From Daphnia pulex (lineage: Eukaryota; Arthropoda; Branchiopoda; Diplostraca; Daphniidae), in assembly GCF_021134715.1 (NCBI RefSeq), contig NC_060021.1, forward strand, positions 10,634,501 to 10,698,500: a stretch of 64,000 nt of DNA, in the 5' to 3' direction. A program made the position numbers and the translations under genes. This document shows positions 56,926 to 64,000 of this stretch, in pieces; the first letter of the stretch is position 1, and each line of letters begins with the position of its first letter. Below the pieces are notes generated by a model. The model made no database searches and was not told where the DNA came from. It was given only the letters and a program-made list of their open reading frames with translations.

Positions 56926-59900
56926 ATGGAGCTGCAACAGTTAATTGAACCGTCTGATTTTATTGAAGGTATTGCTTTTGTATTCATACTAACGATATTT
57001 TCTTCCGGTATTTAAAGATATGTTGATATTTATGCCCAGGTGTGCGCAGTCGTTGTGCCTTTATGAAAAATGACATCACGGCCTTGTCAAAAGGCTGCCA
57101 GTTTTGGAAAGTTCGGTCCGGAACAGATTGGTATCTACGTCGGTTTTGGTTGGACACGGAACGGATGTGCCTTCGCTATGTTCCTTCACAAAAACTGTTT
57201 TGGAATTCATGTCCAACGCACGGTAAATATATCCGCTTTTTGTTTTTCGACCTATGCACGTTATAAAATGGAAATACTGACCTCCCCAAAACTGTTCACG
57301 TGATAAAATCAAGACAACATATGCACTATTTTTGTTGGACTTTGGCAGTGTAATAATCATTTGTCACTATATTATCTTGTCTCCACTATTCTATATTGGG
57401 CATAAATCTCGTTTATTATTAATTTGAAATGAATTCTCAGTTGACTTGATGGAAATCACGGAGGTTCGACGATGGAAAACGGATTTTTATCAACAAATTG
57501 AAAAAAGAGGAAATTCAAAAAAGCGGTTGGACTCGGCATTGAGCAAAAAAATGTGCTTCACAGTCGTATTTGGTGAACGTGAATACAATCTAATTGCTCA
57601 GGACGAAGACACGTCGAGCTTGTGGCTGTCCACTCTCAAAAGACTTGTCTGCATTGTTCGGAGCGTTCACCATGAAAATCAATATTGGATGTAATAAGTG
57701 CCTGAAAGAGAAGTCATGTTTTATTTAAACATTCTAATCCCTTTTTTTTTCTTTTTTTTTTTTTTAAATGTCAGATGGTTGAGACTGCAGTTTAGAAAGG
57801 CCGACGAGGACAGGACAGGGGCACTGACCTTTAAACAAGTGCGGGATTTACTCGAACGGATCAACATCAAATTGAGTCGCAAATATGCAAAGGATCTGTT
57901 TAACGTATGTACCTTTCTAAGATTTCAAGGATATACTATTAACGTATTTCAAAATTACATCGCTGTTGCAATTTTATAGGCTGTTAACGTGGACAAGAAA
58001 CAGATGAACGGAAAACAGGTTTTAGACTGCCAAGAATTCCTCCAGTTTTTTCGTAACCTCACTAAAAGATCCGAACTGGAAGAGATTTTTGAAACGTAAA
58101 AAGCCAAATTTCTGATGGGTCCATTTTTTTGTTGTAAAATCTATAACTTAAATGATTTAGATATGCTGTTTCGGATTCGGCAGCCATGACCGCTGATGAG
58201 TTGAAGATCTTCCTGGCTCAGGAACAGTTTTTGGCTGTCGATACACTCCAAGCAAACGCCCTGATTTCCAAACACGAAGTCTCTGACGCCAAACAAGAAG
58301 GACTACTCACCATAGCTGGTACAACAATCATGACAAATTTCATTTTTTTCTTTAATTTTGCTAACATAAAATGGCTACAGGTTTTACCTCATTAATGAAA
58401 TCATATGATATCGCTATCGAAGACCACCAAACACTGTTCCAAGATATGAATCAGCCGTTGTCCGCTTATTACATAGCGTCCTCTCACAATACGTAAATAC
58501 TCTTCAGTTTTACTCTTTTGTTAATTTATTAGTGACCATTCGAAAAATAAATCTTTTTTGAAGGTTGAGTTTTGCTAAAGAAAAATTTGCACTCGCATTG
58601 ATTGACTGTGCTATTTTTTAATGTGTACTAAGAGCGTTAATATTTGTTACTCTTTACAGATACTTGAAGGGTAACCAATTAACCAGCAAAAGTAGCGTGC
58701 AGGCATATATAAAGGCTTTGGAGCAAGGCTGCCGTTGTGTTGAACGTTTGTTATAAAGCAATAATCACTCGATGGTTTCCTTATGGTAAATTTTACAATT
58801 GAATTATTAATAGTGGATCTTTGGGATGGTCCTGCCGGAGATCCGATTATCTACCATGGGCGTACTTTAACATCTCAAGTAATGCTAACGGATGTTCTGA
58901 TGGACGCTATAAAGCCCTACGCTTTTAAAGTTTCACCATACCCACTGATTCTCTCTCTGGAGTCCCACCTTTCGAAAAAGCAAACAAGGAGACTGGCCTT
59001 CTTACTCAGCGATATTCTTGGAGGTCGTCAAGTTATTCACCAAGATTTTTTTTTTTTTTTTTTATGTTTAATACTATAAAGTCGCCTTCTTTCTTTTTTG
59101 TTAAAAGATATGTTGTATACAACGCCCGTTGATGATTCAATGAAAGCGCTGCCAACTCCCGAAGAATTAAAAAATAAAATCATCATCAAGGCCAAAAAAC
59201 TTGGACAAACTGATGGTGAATCAGAAGCCAACGAAAGTAGCGATGACGAAGAAGATAAAAACGAAAGTGACTTCGACGATTCTGATGATCCAGCTGATGG
59301 AGTTAAATCGATGGATAATACCGTTTCAGCTTCGAATGTAATAGAAGATTTGGATTCATTAGCCGATAATACAGCGAATGTCGGGCGCTCACCAGAGGAA
59401 TCTGATTCATTGACGAATAAAGTCACCCCAGAAGAACTTTCAACTGAATACGCAACGAGGGACAAAAAAATACGAATGAAGAATCAAGAAATGGAAAATC
59501 AAAGAAAGTTGGGAAGTTCGGATATTGCAAAGTCATCAGATCAAAATTCAAGTGACGTTATGGACAGTGTAAGTTGCTACTGAAATCGCTTAGGCTATTG
59601 CAATTTTTCTGTACTTTCCTTTAATGGCAATGAAATGTTCCTTAGGATGACCAATTGTACAATCTGTCAGATTTAGTAAATATTTGCGAAGCGAAAAAAT
59701 TTGGTGGATTTCATCAAAATATCGAAACAGGTAACATAACATGGTCATTTCGCAAATCGAATGAATTCAAATTCCATCGCTATGATTAATTTCAGGTCGA
59801 TGTTTTCACATCTCGTCACTTTCGGAAATAAAAGCAAAAAAACTAATTCGCCGTGAGCGATCGAGTTTCATTCAGCATACCAGTAATCAACTAGTGCGGA

Positions 59901-60787
59901 TATACCCGAAAGGCTCGCGAACTGACAGTTCGAACTACGACCCATCACAGTTCTGGAGCGCAGGCTGTCAGATAGGTTTATAAATAATTATTTCCTTCTT
60001 ACCATAAAAGAAAAAAGAAATACTATCAATCAGTAAATTGAATTGTCTAGTGGCTTTGAACTACCAAACAAGTGGAATCTATAAAGTTATCAACGAGGCA
60101 TTTTTTCAAGTTAACGGAAAGTGTGGATATGTGCTTAAGCCAGCCGTCTTGCGTAAGCCAAAAATGGGAGAAATTCCGGAAGCGGAAGCTGGATTGTGAG
60201 TTTTGATTTTGATTAGAAATGATCACGTAAAGAAATTACTATTTTATAGATCGGGTAGCAAGGTTGTTCGACTTCAAATTATAAGTGGACAAAATCTCCC
60301 GAAATTTGAAAAGAAAGTCATTGATCCCTATGTTACGGTTCAAATCATGGGTCATCCGGCTGACCGCTTTAAATTCAAAACAAAGCACGTAGACGATAAT
60401 GGTATGTTTTGACCAATTTTAAGTTACGCTTTAATTTGCATTTTATATTTATCTCTATTTATACCCAGGCTTCAATCCCTGTTGGAAAGAGACGACCGAA
60501 TTTCGATTACGACAGCCTGAATTAGACCTTCTTGTTATTTCGGTTAGGGACAAAGATCCTATGTCGGACGATGATTTAGTTGGTGTAAGGGTAGTCCCAG
60601 TTAAAAGTTTAAAATCAGGTGTGTATAGAAGAAATATATGTGTATCTATCATTGAGAAAGTTAACATCCAAGTTCTCGTTTTGTGTAAGGTTATGGACAT
60701 ATTTGCCTATTGTGTCGAGAAGGAAATCCAATACCGAACGCAACTATATTCCTTCATGTATCAATTCGTGATTTGCCATCTGCATAG
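56926..60787 (+). CDS. Phosphoinositide phospholipase C, delta type
   Basis: Sixteen exons (56926-56968, 57040-57222, 57441-57690, 57775-57904, 57980-58095, 58161-58318, 58381-58492, 58660-58745, 58814-59023, 59108-59568, 59646-59730, 59796-59975, 60051-60195, 60250-60401, 60469-60618, 60690-60787) give 852 residues with all phases matching. Order: PH domain (about 15-130; [15 protein letters not shown]), EF hands (about 150-300), catalytic X box, acidic linker, Y box, C2 ([23 protein letters not shown]). Catalytic histidines are His329 (SSHNTYL) and His374 (IIYHG); calcium ligands Glu359 and Asp361 (VELDLWDG) are present. It should cleave PIP2 to IP3 and diacylglycerol at the plasma membrane. 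Lacking SH2/SH3 and a long C-terminal domain, it fits the delta class. The X/Y linker is long and very acidic ([18 protein letters not shown]). AATAAA at 60864-60869. Confidence 0.93.
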
Positions 60788-61579
60788 TAGGATTCTGCTA
60801 GCACTTCTTCCGTACTTGGTTCTTCGATACCGTGCGGTAGGCGACCATAAAAAACAAAATTGTAATAAAAACTATCCAATCCAGTCAGACTCAATAATAA
60901 CAAAGGTCCTTTTAATTACTGAAAAGCTTTTTGCGGATTGACTGCTGATGCTATGTCAAATCATATGCTTACCCTTATGTCTAAAACTGTCCTTTTTTTG
61001 TTAAAAAAAGTATAAATACATGTCTATGAATATTTGAATCAAATTTATGAAGATGGGGGGGGGGGGAGGATCTCTGAGTTACAAAGAACAGTCAGAAATA
61101 TCTGTGTTTCAAATATACTCTTAATATTTACCACAAAATGAATGGTTACTTGAAACAAATAACCAATATTGGTTTGCGAAGCTTCTGAAAGAACATTATC
61201 CAGCCATTTCTTTTTTTATTTGTTATGCATTACGTTTCACCGCTCAAACGAGCGGCTCACGCTAGAATTTTTTAAAATGAACAAATACACCTATTATTTA
61301 TTAAGCTTAAATATAATAATAGTAGTAAAAAAAACACTAGCATCTTGCTTATTTTAATATTTTTCTAACATAACTTCCAAAACGTTTTTTTTTCAACCCT
61401 GCAAGTTGCAGGCTGCAACCGTTCAAAACATGGAGAAAATATTTTCATATTTTGACGTCCAATATCGTCTGCTGTATTCAGTTGACACTACTCATACCTC
61501 ACTGTCACCGGTTGTAGCAGTTGTTTTGAATACAATTTTTGCAGTGCTCCATCAGTAGTTTTGCATATATCACATTAGG
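60788..61579. other. Phospholipase 3' UTR and GPAA1 promoter region
   Basis: AATAAA at 60864-60869 lies 80 bp after the phospholipase stop. TTCAGT at 61477-61482 is an initiator-like candidate start site about 100 bp before the GPAA1 ATG. A poly-G tract (near 61056) and AT-rich DNA fill the rest. Confidence 0.5.
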
Positions 61580-64000
61580 ATGGGTTTATTAAGTAATCCA
61601 TCCGATAAACAATTGTCTCCTTTATTGTTAAAATTTGTTGGTAAGCAGAAGGTGCTGTCCAGCTTGTTTTACATTGGAAGCATTGTGTGGTTTGTTTGTC
61701 TTGCCTATCGCCAGTTCAACGCCGGTAAATTCCTCATAAAATTTTATATTTTGTTTATTATACATTGTTTCATGATAGGAACTTATTTCTCTGAAAATGC
61801 ATTATTACCTGGTCTTGTACATTCAAATTTTAAGGAAGATTTCCTTGCCCGTCAGTATGTAGCTGCCATTAAAGTAAGCCTAAGTTATTTCAAAATGTAT
61901 TCCTACATACATTTCATGAATTTTAACAATGAAATTGTTTTTGTCTTGTGTAGGCAGAAGCTGAAAGATACCCAAATGGAATGCCCCATGCATTCATTGC
62001 TGCTCAGTTCAAACAATTAGGATTAGATACATTCACCCACAACTTTTCTGTCAAATATCCATTAGATGAAAATGAGGTTTTATTGGAAAATATTTATTAT
62101 TTTTTTCAAAATTTAGTTACAATTACATTCTTTTTCTTAGGTTTATTCTGGCAAAAATGTTTATGGCATTTTAAGAGCTTCAAGAGGGGCTAGTACAGAA
62201 TGCCTTGTAATGTCTGTTCCTTACCGACCTCCTGATTCTGTACTGACGGGAACCAACGCTGGAATTGCCGTTATGCTTTCACTGGCAGCATCTTTTCGGG
62301 GTAATTATGAGTATTAGCGTTGTCTATTGAAAACCGTATTCTGTTCTCTTTTTTTTCTTTATTTATTATCATTTTTTACATTACAATATTGGGTAGGACT
62401 AATCAACGTAAATTCTTTTTTAGCGGCCTCATACTGGGCTCGAGATGTTATTTTTGTTGTAACCGAGCATGAACAACTTGGTATGGAAGCTTGGTTAGAA
62501 GCTTATCACTATACATCGTCTGGTTCAAATTCAATTGATTTCGGGCAGTTGGATGCCCGTGCTGGTGCCATACAAGTGCGTCATCGTATATATTGTTTTC
62601 GAGTAAACCAGCTAATCCATTGAACAAATATGCATATTAGGCTGCAATCAATTTAGAAATCCCATACGAAAAGATATCTCATATCGATGTACGAATGGAA
62701 GGGTTGAATGGGCAACTTCCAAATTTAGATCTCGTTAACCTTGTGCATAGACTGTTCCAGCAGGAGAGATTTACAACCACTTTGAAAGAGAGGGTGAATT
62801 TTTGTATTAATTGTCGTCATCTTGTAGCTAAATCTAAATAATCGTCCTTTTATAGGAGGACTATCCGGATCCTCTTAGCATGGAAGGTTGGATATATTCC
62901 GCTTCGTCATTACTGACTTTAATGGCCTCTCAAGCAACTGGAGTGCCCACTGGAAACCATGGCCTCTTCCACCGGTCTGTGATGTCCACTTGTTTGTTCT
63001 ACCATGAAAACAAATAGTGACAAATTTTTTGTTGCCTTGATATTTGTCTCCATAGGTTTGGAATTGAAGCCTTAACAGTGGCTGGCTCGTATAAGAGAGG
63101 GTGGCACGGATCAAATTTTCTGTTGATGGGAAGGTAATTTGAAAATGACTGAACGTAGCTAGCCATTCGAGTGATGTGCACTAATGTTATCATTTAAATT
63201 TTTGCTAGAGCAATCGAGGGTATCATGAGAAGTTTGAACAACCTGCAAGAAAGATTTCACCAATCTTTTTTCTTTTATCTATTACCTGCTACCAATCGCT
63301 ATGTTTCTATTGGTAGTCATATATTTTCCAACATTCTATTTCCGTAACTATTACCCTTTTTTTTATTTTTAGGTGTATATATGCCGCCATTTGGGCTTAT
63401 GATTGGCTCGATGTTATTACAAGCTGTTGCACTTTATATATCACGAAAAGAGAATCCAAATGAAAAACAAAATTGGAATTTCCTTAATTTAGGCTCGTTT
63501 GTGTTGTATAGTACGATTTGTGGTTTGCTTTTTTACTCAGCGCCCGAAAAACTTACAAGATTTAATCGTTCTATGGCATTGGGGCTAAGCACGGAAGACG
63601 TTGTTTTTGGAGGATTTTGTATGCTCAGCGTAATTCATTGCATTTTAACTTCAACTGTTGGCGTCAGGTATTATGATTTTATTTATTGAAATTGTTCTTA
63701 TTTAAAACAAACACTTTCTTTTCACATTTAGAATGCTGTCCATCCAACGATTATCTGCCAATTGTGTTCAATGCGCAATTCTTTTACTAACATCTACTCT
63801 GATGTACGCAGTTGCGATGGGCAATATTTCCCTAGCCGTGCTCACTTGTTTTATAATCAGTCCGGTATTTTCCATTGCCAAACCAGTTTCCCAAAGGTTT
63901 GCATTCGTTTGTATTAAATTCTTGAAAACCTTAATAGCAATTTTTTCATTGGTATTAGGTTCTTGAAATATTGCCGCTACGCTGTGCTAATGTTAGTACA
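61580..64000 (+). CDS. GPAA1: GPAA1, GPI transamidase subunit (3' end outside window)
   Basis: Twelve exons are visible: 61580-61724, 61779-61873, 61954-62076, 62141-62300, 62424-62575, 62641-62793, 62856-62974, 63056-63133, 63209-63312, 63373-63667, 63732-63896 and 63959 onward, about 543 residues so far (human protein is 621). A membrane helix near residues 25-45 ([19 protein letters not shown]) is followed by a luminal domain with [19 protein letters not shown] and [16 protein letters not shown], hallmarks of GPAA1, and then multiple hydrophobic segments. GPAA1 is an endoplasmic reticulum membrane protein of the complex that joins preassembled GPI to proteins. The luminal domain resembles M28 peptidases but is not an active protease in this family. 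Acceptor 62423 was preferred over an earlier AG (62399) because [11 protein letters not shown] then matches the family length. Confidence 0.93.

Noticed and set aside
62400..62423. Longer version of the fifth GPAA1 exon starting at 62400
   Set aside because: It would insert eight residues ([12 protein letters not shown]) where the family has none; the acceptor at 62423 fits better.

Overview
The window looks like nuclear DNA of an arthropod, most likely a crustacean close to Daphnia. Almost every gene is split by short GT-AG introns (commonly about 60-90 bp). The proteins read as arthropod versions of animal families, the neuropeptide receptor is nearly insect-like in its core, and a block of TTAGG repeats (the arthropod telomere unit) lies inside the sequence. 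I rebuilt ten gene models by hand; in each, splice phases agree at every junction. Species and expression cannot be read from the sequence.

Layout. 1-3.7 kb: 3' part of a crustacean cardioactive peptide (CCAP) receptor gene, plus strand. 3.7-13.6 kb: no convincing gene; a repeat-rich block with diverged tandem repeats, a tRNA-like segment, an interstitial TTAGG array, a tandem hairpin repeat and a 325-bp noncoding duplication. 13.8-25.9 kb: four minus-strand genes in a row: Delta-type glutathione S-transferase, a large ankyrin-repeat protein fused to a Mab-21/cGAS-like domain that has lost its acidic catalytic residues, a catalytically intact PIWI protein, and a 612-residue protein with a Cys-rich motif resembling one I recall from MGA. 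26.5-35.4 kb: two plus-strand genes, BRCA2 (head to head with the Cys-rich gene) and POSH (RING plus four SH3). 35.4-45.2 kb: about 10 kb with no supported coding exon. 45.2-52.0 kb: secreted, probably GPI-anchored alpha carbonic anhydrase whose signal peptide is separated from the enzyme by a 5.4-kb intron. 54.4-64.0 kb: RNF25-type RWD/RING ligase, a delta-type phospholipase C, and the 5' part of GPAA1, the GPI transamidase subunit, cut by the window edge.

Working together. The genes do not form one pathway. BRCA2 serves homologous recombination, PIWI serves transposon silencing, POSH and RNF25 are ubiquitin ligases, and GPAA1 attaches GPI anchors of the kind predicted for the carbonic anhydrase. 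These links are functional themes, not evidence of co-regulation; the only arrangement that suggests shared control is the 576-bp divergent region between BRCA2 and the Cys-rich gene.

Most worth a second look: the ankyrin/Mab-21 pseudo-nucleotidyltransferase, the alternating BRC repeats of BRCA2, the interstitial telomere array with its neighbouring hairpin repeat, and the duplicated 325-bp element that keeps a TATA box in both copies.
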